NCBI GenBank assembly: GCA_018384375.1
Contig: JAHAYJ010000032.1
Location: 1 to 64,000 of the forward strand
DNA: 64,000 bases
Reading direction: 5' to 3'
Source: Lachnospiraceae bacterium
GTDB taxonomy: Bacteria; Bacillota; Clostridia; Lachnospirales; Lachnospiraceae
Shown here: one piece after another, positions 43,714 through 52,458 of the stretch
Position numbering within the stretch: position 1 is the first letter of the stretch
How the letters are laid out: every line of letters starts with the position of its first letter
Program-made: the position numbers and the translations under genes
Notes under the pieces: model-generated
Told to the model about the DNA's origin: nothing
Database searches by the model: none
Seen by the model: the letters and a program-made list of their open reading frames with translations, nothing else

Positions 43714-44496
43714 ATGAAAATCGTTGTTTGTATTAAACAGGTACCTGATACCAAGGGTGGCGTTAAGTTCAATCCCGATGGTACACTTGACAGAGGTGCA
43801 ATGCTTACAATCATGAATCCTGATGACAAAGCAGGTCTTGAAGCAGCACTTAGATTAAAGGATCAGTATGGTGCAGAAGTAACTGTAGTAACCATGGGTC
43901 TTCCCAAGGCAGAAGAAGTTCTTCGTGAAGCAATGGCTATGGGTGCTGACAAAGGAATTCTTGTAACAGACAGAGTTCTTGGTGGCGCTGATACATGGGC
44001 AACCTCCCAGACACTTGCAGGTGCGATCCGTAACCTTGAATATGACCTGATTATCACAGGCCGTCAGGCAATCGATGGTGATACTGCACAGGTTGGTCCT
44101 CAGATTTCCGAGCATCTTGGAATTCCGGTAATTTCCTATGCTCAAAAGATTGAAATCGAAGGAAACAGTGTAATTGTTGAACGTCAGTATGATGACAGAT
44201 ATCATGTATTAAAGGCACAGATGCCTTGCTTAATTACAGCACTTGCTGAATTAAACGAGCCTCGTTATATGACTCCCGGCGGAATTTTCGATGCATATGA
44301 TGCAGAGATCACTGTTTGGGGAAGAGCAGATCTGAAGGATGTAGAGGATTCCAACTTAGGTCTTAAGGGGTCACCTACACAGATCGCTAAGGCTTCCGAT
44401 AAGGTAAGAAAGGGTGCCGGTGAAAAGGTTACTCTTGATCCTACAGAAGCAGTTAACTATATCGTTGATAAGTTAAAAGTAAAACATGTCATCTAA
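43714..44496 (+). CDS. etfB: Electron transfer flavoprotein, beta subunit
   Basis: A 260-residue subunit of the bifurcating EtfAB. Typical motifs are IVVCIKQVPDTKGGVKFNPD at the start, MNPDDKAGLEAALRLKDQYG, VTMGLPKAEEVLREAMAMGA and GRQAIDGDTAQVGPQ. In bifurcating Etfs this subunit binds the beta-FAD near the NADH site. ATG 43714 follows AAGGAGAGATAATACA. etfA follows after 32 bp. Confidence 0.97.
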   Translation: MKIVVCIKQVPDTKGGVKFNPDGTLDRGAMLTIMNPDDKAGLEAALRLKDQYGAEVTVVTMGLPKAEEVLREAMAMGADKGILVTDRVLGGADTWATSQTLAGAIRNLEYDLIITGRQAIDGDTAQVGPQISEHLGIPVISYAQKIEIEGNSVIVERQYDDRYHVLKAQMPCLITALAELNEPRYMTPGGIFDAYDAEITVWGRADLKDVEDSNLGLKGSPTQIAKASDKVRKGAGEKVTLDPTEAVNYIVDKLKVKHVI

Positions 44497-44528
44497 TACT
44501 TCGATTACGAAAAATATGGAGGTTCAAA

Positions 44529-45572
44529 ATGAATATTCAAGATTATAAGGGAGTATTTGTCTTCGCTCAGCAGGTAGACAATGTACTTAGCGGAATTGCT
44601 TTAGAATTAGTTGGCAAAGGAAAAGACCTTGCCAAGGATTTAGGCACAGAAGTAACAGCAGTATTGGTTGGTTCAGGCGTTGGTGCTCTGGCTGACGAGC
44701 TTGCTGAATATGGTGCTGACAAGGTTATCGTTGTTGATGATCCTGAGCTTGCTGAATACAGAACAGAGCCCTATGCGCATGCGCTGGCATCTGTTATCAA
44801 TGAATTTAAGCCTGAAATCTTCTTAGTAGGTGCTACGGCAATCGGACGTGACCTTGGCCCCAGAGTTTCTGCAAGAATTCATACGGGACTTACAGCAGAC
44901 TGTACACAGCTTGAAATCGGTGATTTCCCGATCAACCCGATTCCCGGTAAGGAACAGCTTCACAATCAGCTTCTGATGACTCGTCCTGCATTCGGTGGTA
45001 ACACAATTGCTACCATTGCCTGCCCGGATTTCCGCCCTCAGATGGCAACAGTTCGTCCCGGCGTTATGCAGAAGGCACCCAGAGAGGCTGGAAAGAAGGC
45101 GGTTGTTGTAGAGTACAATCCCGGATTTACTCCCAACAACAAGTATGTTGAAATCTTAAAGGTTGTCAAAGCTGTTTCAGACGTAGCTGATATCATGGAT
45201 GCCAAGATTCTGGTATCCGGCGGACGTGGTGTGGGAAGCCCTGAAAACTTCAAGCTTCTGGAAGATCTTGCAGAGGTACTTGGCGGTACCGTAAGCTGCT
45301 CCCGTGCAGTTGTGGATGCAGGCTGGAAGCCTAAGGATTTACAGGTTGGACAGACCGGTAAGACTGTTCGCCCCAATGTTTACTTTGCAATCGGTATTTC
45401 CGGTGCAATCCAGCACGTAGCAGGTATGGAGGAATCTGATATCATCATCGCGATCAACAAGGATGAGACAGCTCCTATCTTTGAAGTTGCTGACTACGGC
45501 ATCGTAGGTGATCTGAACAAGATCCTTCCTGCTCTGACAGAAACCTTAAAGGCAGAGATTGCAAATAAATAA
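44529..45572 (+). CDS. etfA: Electron transfer flavoprotein, alpha subunit
   Basis: A 347-residue partner of EtfB. The N-terminal domain has LVGATAIGRDLGPRVSARIH. The C-terminal FAD domain includes SGGRGVGSPENF, VDAGWKPKDLQVGQTGK and FAIGISGAIQHVAGM, ending with AINKDETAPIFEVADYGIVG. It is the mobile flavin domain that carries electrons to Bcd. There is no N-terminal ferredoxin extension as found in some EtfA proteins. ATG 44529 follows TGGAGGTTCAAA. Last gene of the operon. Confidence 0.97.
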   Translation: MNIQDYKGVFVFAQQVDNVLSGIALELVGKGKDLAKDLGTEVTAVLVGSGVGALADELAEYGADKVIVVDDPELAEYRTEPYAHALASVINEFKPEIFLVGATAIGRDLGPRVSARIHTGLTADCTQLEIGDFPINPIPGKEQLHNQLLMTRPAFGGNTIATIACPDFRPQMATVRPGVMQKAPREAGKKAVVVEYNPGFTPNNKYVEILKVVKAVSDVADIMDAKILVSGGRGVGSPENFKLLEDLAEVLGGTVSCSRAVVDAGWKPKDLQVGQTGKTVRPNVYFAIGISGAIQHVAGMEESDIIIAINKDETAPIFEVADYGIVGDLNKILPALTETLKAEIANK

Positions 45573-45618
45573 GTAATAGCAAGTAATCTTGTGATCCGTA
45601 TCATAAGAACTTAAAACT

Positions 45619-45660
45619 AAGCCGCAATTCCTCGTTTTTGAGGGGTTGCGGCTTTCTTTG
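45619..45660 (+). terminator. Terminator of the butyrate operon
   Basis: Arms AAGCCGCAA (45619-45627) / TTGCGGCTT (45646-45654), with an inner CCTC/GAGG stem and TCTTTG after it. Confidence 0.85.
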
Positions 45661-45682
45661 ATGTAAAAACAAATATTTGGTA

Positions 45683-45713
45683 TTGACTCTCTCGTAACGT
45701 AACGGTTTACGAT
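45683..45713 (+). promoter_or_regulatory. MerR-type promoter with 19-bp spacer
   Basis: TTGACT (45683-45688), 19-bp spacer, TACGAT (45708-45713). The overlong spacer contains TCGTAA-N9-TTACGA (arms 45692-45697 and 45707-45712). This is the standard architecture of promoters activated by DNA twisting by MerR proteins, and a MerR/TipA-like gene starts 20 bp downstream, so autoregulation is likely. Confidence 0.7.
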
Positions 45714-45733
45714 TAATGCGAAAGGAGGAGAAC

Positions 45734-46573
45734 ATGAAGACTGTAAAAGAGGTATCTATGATAACCGGAGTAAGTATAAGGACGCTGCGATATTATGATG
45801 AAATCGGTTTGTTAAAGCCGACGGAATTAACAGAAGCTGGTTATCGGCTCTATGACAACAAAGCGTTAGAAAAGTTGCAGGAAATCTTGTTCTTTAGAGA
45901 ATTGGAAATAACGTTAACTGATATTAAGAAAATCTTGGATACTCCGAATTATGACAAAGAGCAGATTTTAGCAACACAAAAGCTTTTGCTGGAACAGAAG
46001 CGAAACCGTTTAAATGGGATTATAGAGCTGATCACGGATGTAATGAAAGGAGTCAATACGATGAGTTTTGAAGCGTTTAGTAATGATGAAGTGCAGAAAA
46101 TTGTGAATCATACGCTAAAATGTATGTCAAAAGAGAATATTGATGAACAGGTGCAAAAGTTTGGGAGTCTGGATAATTATAAAGAGTACTTATCATCCGG
46201 TTTTGCAAATGAACAGGCTATGGCGGACTTAATGAAGTGGTATGGAAGCAAAGAAAAGGCGATGGAAGCAATCATGCAGTCAACTGGTGATACTGAGGAA
46301 ATAAAGCAGGAACAGGATGAGAATGCAAAAATCTACAAGCTGTTTATGTCTGCAAAAGAAAGTGGCAATATGGATATGGAACGGTCTGCTGTAGAGTTGC
46401 TTGCGGAGAATTACAAAAAGATGTTTGCACTTGATAATGCAAGAAGTATTTTACTTGATTTGTCAAAAGAATATCTGCAGAATTCAAAATTGGCAGAGAT
46501 TACCGACAGTCAGTTTGGAATAGGTTGTTCAGAATATGTTGCAAATGCCATTAAGCGTTATTATGGAATGTAG
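45734..46573 (+). CDS. MerR/TipA-like transcriptional regulator
   Basis: A 279-residue regulator. The N-terminal MerR winged helix (MKTVKEVSMITGVSIRTLRY, then EIGLLKPTELTEAGYRLYD, residues 1-45) is followed by a coiled coil (about 75-110). A C-terminal TipAS-type domain (about 150-275) has YLSSGFANEQAMADLMKWYG and a final YVANAIKRYYGM. TipAS domains bind thiopeptides and related compounds and trigger efflux or detoxification genes. ATG 45734 has AAAGGAGG at 45721-45728. No target gene other than itself is adjacent on this strand, so it may act on a distant promoter. Confidence 0.92.
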   Translation: MKTVKEVSMITGVSIRTLRYYDEIGLLKPTELTEAGYRLYDNKALEKLQEILFFRELEITLTDIKKILDTPNYDKEQILATQKLLLEQKRNRLNGIIELITDVMKGVNTMSFEAFSNDEVQKIVNHTLKCMSKENIDEQVQKFGSLDNYKEYLSSGFANEQAMADLMKWYGSKEKAMEAIMQSTGDTEEIKQEQDENAKIYKLFMSAKESGNMDMERSAVELLAENYKKMFALDNARSILLDLSKEYLQNSKLAEITDSQFGIGCSEYVANAIKRYYGM

Positions 46574-46658
46574 TATCTCCATTTATATTGAGTTTCTCAA
46601 ACTGTAGACAAAGCATGTTTATGAAACGGTAAAGAATTTGTCGAAAAGACAAACAAAT

Positions 46659-46690
46659 CCCAGAGCAAGCTTGCTTGCCCTGGGAATTTT
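46659..46690. terminator. Bidirectional terminator
   Basis: Arms CCCAGAGCAAGC / GCTTGCCCTGGG (46659-46684, one mismatch) with AATTTT on the right and AAACAAAT on the left, between the convergent MerR and uxuB genes. Confidence 0.7.
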
Positions 46691-46708
46691 CCATGGTGCG
46701 GGTTATTT

Positions 46709-48337
46709 TTATGTAAGAGAAATATATTTTTCAAGCACTCTTGCAACACTGCCGGGTCCCTCAGTCATTTCAACAAAGAAACCGAGCACCTTCTGCGCCA
46801 TACCGCAGGAGTAAAGGTTGACGCCGAAAATGTCTTCCCGTTCAAGGAGCGGCTTCAAGGCGGCCTCTGCCTGAGCAGCATCCTTAACTGCTCCAAGTGA
46901 TAAACCGGCAACATAAGGTGTTACCGTATCGAGAAGCGGATCGGGACTTAAGGAAAAAGCATTGCCCTGATCATCGATCGCCATCAGGTAGCGCAACCAT
47001 CCTGCAAATACCAGAGGAATCTTATGAAGCTCTGCCGTGTCACGGTCAGGGGCTTTCTGGTATGCCTTGATGGTCTCGCCAAAGCGGATGGAAAGTTTCT
47101 GGGAGGTGTCCGTTGCGATCCTCTGAGGGGTATCCGGCATGAAAGGATTGGGAATGCGTACCTCAAGTACCTCCCTGATAAAGCTCTTTGGATCAATGAT
47201 TCCCGGATTGACAACCACCGGGAGCCCCTCCTCATAGCCGATGATCTCAACCAGCTTTTTGAGGTAGGGATTCTTCATTTCCTCTGAGATCAATTCATAT
47301 CCAAGCAGACAGCCGAAAATTGCCAGTGTGGTATGAAGCGGATTTAGGCAGGTACATACCTTCATTTTCTCAACATTGTTTACGGTTGCCTGGTCAGTGA
47401 AGATGATGCCTGCCTTTTCCAGGGGAGGTCTGCCGTTGGGAAACCGGTCTTCGATCACGAGATACTCACATTCTTCTGCGTTGACAAAAGGAGCTACATA
47501 GGTGTTCTTTCCGGTGATGACGGGGGTAAGCCCTTCTATATTGTCTTTGTCAAGAAGCTCCTGTACCTTAGGGTCCGGTCTTGGAGTGATCTTATCGATC
47601 ATGGTCCAGGGGAAGGAGACCTTGTCCGGGTTTTCAATGTAGGAAAGAAAATCCGGATCAGCAAGCCCCGCAGCACACCATTTTTCTGCAAAGGCATGTA
47701 CTGCTGCGTAAAGCTTGGAACCATTGTGGGAGCAATTATCCATGCTGACCAGGGCAAGTGGCAGCTGCCCGGCTGCGAAACGTTCATAAACCAATGCTGT
47801 CAATTTCCCAATATAGCTTTCGGGTGTGGCAGGACCGTCTGCAAAGTCTTTCTCTACAGCTGGCAGTAATTCACCCTTTCCGTTTACAAGACTATAGCCC
47901 TTTTCGGTGATGGTAAAGCTGGCCATCTGCAGGGAAGGGGAGCAGAAAATCTCTTTTAATCTGTTAAATTCGTCTGTATTTTTACTGTCAAGGATCAAAG
48001 ATTCTACAATGCTTCCGATAACTGTTTTTTCAATATTGCCATCAGCCTTCAGGGTGACAAGAATAGAATAATCATCGTGCGGGCGGTTCATTTTCTCAAT
48101 AATTTCATAGTCGAAGCCCTCTGCAACCAGAAGCCCGGTATCGACAATTCCTTTGTTCAGGAGCTGCTGCATTACATTGGCCTGAAAAGCGCGGAATATA
48201 TTTCCGGCACCAAAGTGAATCCAGGCCGGTGCTTCTTTGGTTTTTGCGGTAACTGCATTTCTGTCAAATTCAGGGAGTGTGTAGCCGGCCCTTTCCCAGG
48301 CGGATCTGTCCTGTAAGCCTTCGTTATTTAGCTGCAT
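46709..48337 (-). CDS. uxuB: Fructuronate reductase (mannitol dehydrogenase family)
   Basis: NADH-dependent reduction of D-fructuronate to D-mannonate in glucuronate catabolism. The 542-residue protein has the N-terminal Rossmann part (WIHFGAGNIFRAFQANVMQQ), MDNCSHNGSK, and the mannitol-dehydrogenase C-terminal motif KVCTCLNPLHTTLAIFGCLL with conserved His and Asn. The family also contains tagaturonate reductase and mannitol dehydrogenase. Fructuronate is preferred because its start overlaps the end of uxuA by 14 bp and the two enzymes are consecutive. Confidence 0.9.
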   Translation of the reverse strand: MQLNNEGLQDRSAWERAGYTLPEFDRNAVTAKTKEAPAWIHFGAGNIFRAFQANVMQQLLNKGIVDTGLLVAEGFDYEIIEKMNRPHDDYSILVTLKADGNIEKTVIGSIVESLILDSKNTDEFNRLKEIFCSPSLQMASFTITEKGYSLVNGKGELLPAVEKDFADGPATPESYIGKLTALVYERFAAGQLPLALVSMDNCSHNGSKLYAAVHAFAEKWCAAGLADPDFLSYIENPDKVSFPWTMIDKITPRPDPKVQELLDKDNIEGLTPVITGKNTYVAPFVNAEECEYLVIEDRFPNGRPPLEKAGIIFTDQATVNNVEKMKVCTCLNPLHTTLAIFGCLLGYELISEEMKNPYLKKLVEIIGYEEGLPVVVNPGIIDPKSFIREVLEVRIPNPFMPDTPQRIATDTSQKLSIRFGETIKAYQKAPDRDTAELHKIPLVFAGWLRYLMAIDDQGNAFSLSPDPLLDTVTPYVAGLSLGAVKDAAQAEAALKPLLEREDIFGVNLYSCGMAQKVLGFFVEMTEGPGSVARVLEKYISLT

Positions 48338-49406
48338 GGCATTTTTCTCCTTTCACGATGGCCTCCCAGAGACCGTTTAAGTAGGTAGCACCCAGGGCGC
48401 GGTCATAAAGTCCGTAGCCCGGCATAGCAACCTCGTCCCAGATCATACGTCCATGGTCGGGGCGGATAGGACCTGTAAAATGGATATCATAAAGTGCCTT
48501 CATAATTTCATACATATCAAAGCTTCCATCGGAGGAAAGATGTGCCGATTCCTCAAAGTCACCGGGGAAGTTGTGCTGCAGATTGCGGACATGGGCAAAG
48601 TGGATGCGTCCCTCAAGGGCGCGGATCATTCCCGGAAGATCATTGTCAGGGTTGGTGCCGTAGGAACCGGAACAGAAGGTAACACCGTTGTGGCGGTTAT
48701 CCACCATCTTCATCATCCTCTGCAAATTGGGTAGGTTAATGATGATCCTGGGCAGACCAAACACGCTCCAGGCAGGATCGTCCGGATGAATTGCCATATT
48801 AATGTCGTACTTATCGCAGACAGGCATGATAGCTTCCAGGAAGTATTTCAGATTGGCAAAGAGCGTTTCCTCATCCACGTCCTTGTACATTTCAAAGAGT
48901 TCTTTGATCTTGGCCATGCGCTCAGGCTCCCAGCCGGGAAGGACAAAACCATTGGAGTCGGAGGAAATGGAATCAAACATTTTCACCGGATCGATGCTGT
49001 CCACAGCCTTCTGGCTATAAGCGAGCACTGTGGAGCCGTCAGGGCGTACCCTTGCAAGCTCGGTGCGGGTCCAGTCAAAGACCGGCATGAAATTGTAGCA
49101 TACAAGATGAATATCCTCTTCACCAAGGTGCTCCAAGGTCTTAATATAATTGTCAATATATTTGTCTCTGTCCGGGGAACCGATCTTGATGGAATCGTGA
49201 ATATTCACACTTTCGATGCCGGAAAGATTGAGCCCGGCAGCATTTACTTCCGCCTTGCGGGCATGGATTTCCTCGCGGCTCCATAGGTCGCCGGGAGCAG
49301 TTTCGTAGAGTGTGGTAATGACTCCGGTAACGCCCGGAATCTGCCTGATCTGTTTCAGAGTAACGGAATCGGATTTGCTTCCGTACCAGCGAAGTGTCAT
49401 TTCCAT
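48324..49406 (-). CDS. uxuA: Mannonate dehydratase
   Basis: Fe2+/Mn2+-dependent dehydration of D-mannonate to 2-keto-3-deoxygluconate. The 360-residue TIM-barrel protein has MTLRWYGSKSDSVTLKQIRQ at the start, HLVCYNFMPVFDWTRT, NMAIHPDDPAWSVFGLPRII, TFCSGSYGTNPDNDL and HFAHVRN, all typical of UxuA. The start is ATG 49406 with GGAGGG upstream on the minus strand; an in-frame TTG at 49421 overlaps that site. It precedes uxuB in transcription. An imperfect inverted repeat ATGATAT / ATATCAT lies just upstream (about 49422-49461) and may be an operator. Confidence 0.95.
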   Translation of the reverse strand: MEMTLRWYGSKSDSVTLKQIRQIPGVTGVITTLYETAPGDLWSREEIHARKAEVNAAGLNLSGIESVNIHDSIKIGSPDRDKYIDNYIKTLEHLGEEDIHLVCYNFMPVFDWTRTELARVRPDGSTVLAYSQKAVDSIDPVKMFDSISSDSNGFVLPGWEPERMAKIKELFEMYKDVDEETLFANLKYFLEAIMPVCDKYDINMAIHPDDPAWSVFGLPRIIINLPNLQRMMKMVDNRHNGVTFCSGSYGTNPDNDLPGMIRALEGRIHFAHVRNLQHNFPGDFEESAHLSSDGSFDMYEIMKALYDIHFTGPIRPDHGRMIWDEVAMPGYGLYDRALGATYLNGLWEAIVKGEKCHAAK

Positions 49407-49523
49407 ATGTGTTCCCTCCAATATGATATCGTTTTAAATAAACTTTGATTTTATCATATCATGGGAAAAAGAAGGGGAGAATGGCAGAGATTGGATAAAA
49501 CATTACAAAAATTGCGGTAATTG

Positions 49524-50411
49524 CTATTCCGTTGTGATTGATGAAGCGCGAAGAGCGCTTTCACGGTATTCCCTCGGAGAGATACCAAACTCCTTCCGGA
49601 AAGCGCGGAAAAAGGTGGTATAGTTAGCAAATCCGTAGTATTCTGCCACTTCCTTTAAGGGCATACCGGAGAGAATATGATGCCTGCTGGCATGAAGTCT
49701 TTGTTTTAAAATGTACTGATGGGTGGAAATTCCTATGTTCTCTTTAAAAATATGGGAAATATAGTATTTGCTCACATAAAATGTCCCTGCAAGGGAGTTC
49801 AGGGTCAGTTCCTCCTCAAGATGAGCGTGAATATAGTCGCAGATCTGGGAAAAAAGCGGTTTTTTGATTTCCTGACCGGCAGGATTTAGCTGCGTATAAA
49901 TGCTGCGGTTCAACTGAAGGAGAAAGGCAGCTGTACAGCAGGTAAGAACCGCTTTTTGAAACGGAGCGGCACAGTGATATTCCTCTATTAAGTCAAACAG
50001 CTTTCCAAAGAGTATCTGCGCGGTTCCGGCATCATTGGAAAAATGATACTGTTTTTCACGTGCAGCAAATAAAAAGCCGTAATCGATTTCGGGATAGCTT
50101 GCTTTCAGTTGGTGAAAGCATTCGGGGGAAATCCATAATACGATCCGGCGATAAGGTACTTTATCGTCGTGAAAGACCGGTTTGTGAAATATGCCCGGAG
50201 GCATCAGACAGATATCCCCGTAGGTAAGAGGATAAGTGTGTTCTTCTATACTGCAGCTCACATGACCACTGATAAAAAAGTAGATTTCATAGTGATCGTG
50301 TCTGTGGCTTGAAACAGGCTGGAGAATCTTGTCCTCATAGTAAAAGATTTCCAGATCCGGTCGCTGCATCTCCTGTCTGGTATTAAAGGTAGAAGTGTAA
50401 TGTCTTGCCAT
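49524..50411 (-). CDS. AraC-family transcriptional regulator
   Basis: A 295-residue regulator. The N-terminal cupin sensor (about 20-110: SSHRHDHYEIYFFISGHVSC, GDICLMPPGIFHKP) is followed by a C-terminal double helix-turn-helix (about 185-288: LTLNSLAGTFYVSKYYISHI and AEYYGFANYTTFFRAFRKEF with GISPREYR). It lies directly upstream of uxuA-uxuB in the same direction, so it is a strong candidate for their hexuronate-responsive activator. The start at 50411 has GAAAGGAGGCTATC; the in-frame extension to 50798 overlaps ybaK and lacks a site. Confidence 0.93.
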   Translation of the reverse strand: MARHYTSTFNTRQEMQRPDLEIFYYEDKILQPVSSHRHDHYEIYFFISGHVSCSIEEHTYPLTYGDICLMPPGIFHKPVFHDDKVPYRRIVLWISPECFHQLKASYPEIDYGFLFAAREKQYHFSNDAGTAQILFGKLFDLIEEYHCAAPFQKAVLTCCTAAFLLQLNRSIYTQLNPAGQEIKKPLFSQICDYIHAHLEEELTLNSLAGTFYVSKYYISHIFKENIGISTHQYILKQRLHASRHHILSGMPLKEVAEYYGFANYTTFFRAFRKEFGISPREYRESALRASSITTE

Positions 50412-50525
50412 GATAGCCTCCTTTCGCACAATTATACCTTTGTTTTGCAGATATCGCAATGAAGATGATGCAAAATCACGCAAGGTATAGTAAAATATTA
50501 TCTGGAAAAAGGAGTTTGAAGAGGA

Positions 50526-51020
50526 ATGGCAAAGAATAAAGAAAGCAAAACCAATGCAATGCGAATTCTTGAAAAGGAAAAGATTCCATATGCGCATTAT
50601 ACCTATGAATGTGACGAGTTTATTGACGGACTTCAGATTGCAGATATGCTCTCTCTTCCCTATGAGAAGGTCTATAAAACATTGGTGACACAGGGCAGCA
50701 GCAAAAACTATTTTGTGTTCGTGATTCCCATTGCGCAGGAGCTTGATCTGAAAAAGGCTGCGGGAAGCGTGGGTGAAAAGTCGGTTGCCATGCTTCATGT
50801 AAAGGACATTAACAGTGTAACAGGCTATATCAGAGGCGGCTGTACGGCGATCGGCATGAAAAAGCAGTATGTGACCAGACTGGATGAATCGGCACGAGAA
50901 CAGAAAACGATTATCGTCAGCGGTGGAAAACTGGGATCACAGATTGAACTTTCACCGGATGATCTGCTCAAGGCATGTCATGGCGAATATGGGGATGTCG
51001 TGGCAAAGAGCAGGAACTGA
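50526..51020 (+). CDS. ybaK: Cys-tRNA(Pro)/Cys-tRNA(Cys) deacylase
   Basis: A 164-residue YbaK/EbsC protein that hydrolyses Cys mischarged on tRNA-Pro. Diagnostic features are NAMRILEKEKIPYAHYTYEC, VYKTLVTQG (catalytic Lys), FVIPIAQELDLKKAA, GYIRGGCTAIGMKK and VSGGKLGSQIELSPDDL. ATG 50526 follows GAAGAGGA. It starts an operon with a small membrane protein and mtnA. The upstream region contains TATAG-like -10 sequences but no clear promoter. Confidence 0.95.
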   Translation: MAKNKESKTNAMRILEKEKIPYAHYTYECDEFIDGLQIADMLSLPYEKVYKTLVTQGSSKNYFVFVIPIAQELDLKKAAGSVGEKSVAMLHVKDINSVTGYIRGGCTAIGMKKQYVTRLDESAREQKTIIVSGGKLGSQIELSPDDLLKACHGEYGDVVAKSRN

Positions 51021-51048
51021 TAGAGGTTAACCATAGGAGTCAACAATA

Positions 51049-51240
51049 ATGACAAGCGCATCACAAGACAAATTAAAGAAGAAACAGGAACGAAAAAAGC
51101 AAAAGGAAAGGCAGAAAAGGTGGAAACGCATCAATAAAAAAATTGACACCATACTGGCAGCAATGATCATTGTAATCTTTACAGGAATCACAGTATTGGA
51201 TGCACAGATTCAACGAAAAAATAAGGAGATGAAAAAATGA
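51049..51240 (+). CDS. Small basic single-pass membrane protein
   Basis: A 63-residue protein. Residues 1-32 are very rich in Lys, Arg, Gln and Glu; one transmembrane helix (about 34-52, [18 protein letters not shown]) and a short basic tail follow. I recognise no family. AGGAG at about 51034-51038 is distant but acceptable. Its last codons overlap the mtnA start (ATGA), so translation is coupled between ybaK and mtnA. Topology would leave the charged N terminus in the cytoplasm. Confidence 0.6.
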   Translation: MTSASQDKLKKKQERKKQKERQKRWKRINKKIDTILAAMIIVIFTGITVLDAQIQRKNKEMKK

Positions 51241-52343
51241 GTGACAGTTCCCAAAATATATTGGATTATGAAACGGTAGCTTTGAGTGACGATGACACAA
51301 GTGTCATTATTATTGATCAAACAAAACTGCCCGGAAAAACAGAAATGATTAAGCTTGAGACGGCAAAGGAAATCTGGGATGCCATTTATCTGCTTCAGGT
51401 GCGCGGCGCCCCTGCGATCGGTGTGGCGGCAGCATCGGGAATTTATGTGCTTGCAAGAGCATTGAAGAAGGAAATCGCTGAAAATGATTATCCGTCCTTT
51501 TATGCAAAGTTTACGGAATATAAGGAATATTTGAATTCTGCAAGACCTACGGCAGTCAATTTATCCTGGGCCTTAGGCCGGATGGATGCCGTGTGCAGGA
51601 CGGCCCATGAGGAAGGCCGGACGGTCGACGGGATCGTGGAGATACTCGGCAGGGAAGCAAGGAAGATAAAGGAAGAGGATATCAGAGTCTGCCGGGCAAT
51701 CGGAGAAAATGGGCTTTCCCTGGTGAAGCCCGGAGACGGTATTCTGACTCACTGCAATGCGGGACAGCTTGCTACCTGTAAATACGGAACAGCTACCGCA
51801 CCAATCTACCTGGGACAGGAGAGAGGCTATCACTTTAAGGTGTTTGCGGATGAAACAAGACCTCTCTTGCAGGGAGCCAGACTGACGGCTTATGAACTGC
51901 ACTCTGCGGGGGTGGATGTGACTCTGATCTGTGACAACATGTCTGCCATGGTGATGAAAAACGGCTGGATCAATGCTGTATTTGTGGGCTGCGACAGAGT
52001 GGCGGCTAACGGGGATACGGCGAATAAAATCGGAACATCGGTTGTGGCGACTGTGGCGAAGCGGTATGGCGTTCCTTTTTATGTGTGCGCGCCTACCTCT
52101 ACCATTGATCTTAATACGCCTACAGGGGATGAGATTCATATTGAACAGCGTCCGGCAAAGGAGGTAACGGAGATGTGGTATCGGGAGCGGATGGCACCGG
52201 AGGGGGTCAAGGTATATAATCCGGCTTTTGATGTGACGGACCATGAACTGATCACGGCAATTGTGACAGAGCATGGGATCGCAAGGGCTCCTTTTACGGA
52301 ATCCTTACGGGAACTGTGTCATTTTGGGGAGAAATTGCATTAA
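51237..52343 (+). CDS. mtnA: S-methyl-5-thioribose-1-phosphate isomerase
   Basis: Isomerises methylthioribose-1-phosphate to methylthioribulose-1-phosphate in methionine salvage; related enzymes also act on 5-deoxyribose phosphates. The 368-residue protein has [11 protein letters not shown], the active-site Cys173 in HCNAGQLAT, and Asp253 in [25 protein letters not shown] follows near the C terminus. No other mtn genes are adjacent, so the deoxyribose/aldolase salvage variant known in some Firmicutes is a possible context. ATG 51237 overlaps the preceding stop. Confidence 0.95.
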   Translation: MSDSSQNILDYETVALSDDDTSVIIIDQTKLPGKTEMIKLETAKEIWDAIYLLQVRGAPAIGVAAASGIYVLARALKKEIAENDYPSFYAKFTEYKEYLNSARPTAVNLSWALGRMDAVCRTAHEEGRTVDGIVEILGREARKIKEEDIRVCRAIGENGLSLVKPGDGILTHCNAGQLATCKYGTATAPIYLGQERGYHFKVFADETRPLLQGARLTAYELHSAGVDVTLICDNMSAMVMKNGWINAVFVGCDRVAANGDTANKIGTSVVATVAKRYGVPFYVCAPTSTIDLNTPTGDEIHIEQRPAKEVTEMWYRERMAPEGVKVYNPAFDVTDHELITAIVTEHGIARAPFTESLRELCHFGEKLH

Positions 52344-52364
52344 GGAGAAATCACAGAAAGTCTA

Positions 52365-52446
52365 TTGACTTTTTTAGAAATCGTGCTAAGATGAATTCAA
52401 GTTATTCAGAGAGGAAGACTGAGGTCTTTCTCTCTATTTTTTTTTG
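52365..52446 (+). promoter_or_regulatory. Promoter with immediate attenuator-like terminator
   Basis: TTGACT (52365-52370), 16-bp spacer, TAAGAT (52387-52392). About 10 nt after the expected start point comes a 12-bp stem AGAGAGGAAGAC / GTCTTTCTCTCT (52408-52435, 4-nt loop) and a run of about 11 T, ending right before GGAGG of the next gene. It can terminate mtnA transcripts and also limits the amino-acid transporter transcript. Confidence 0.7.
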
Positions 52447-52458
52447 GAGGAAATTATT

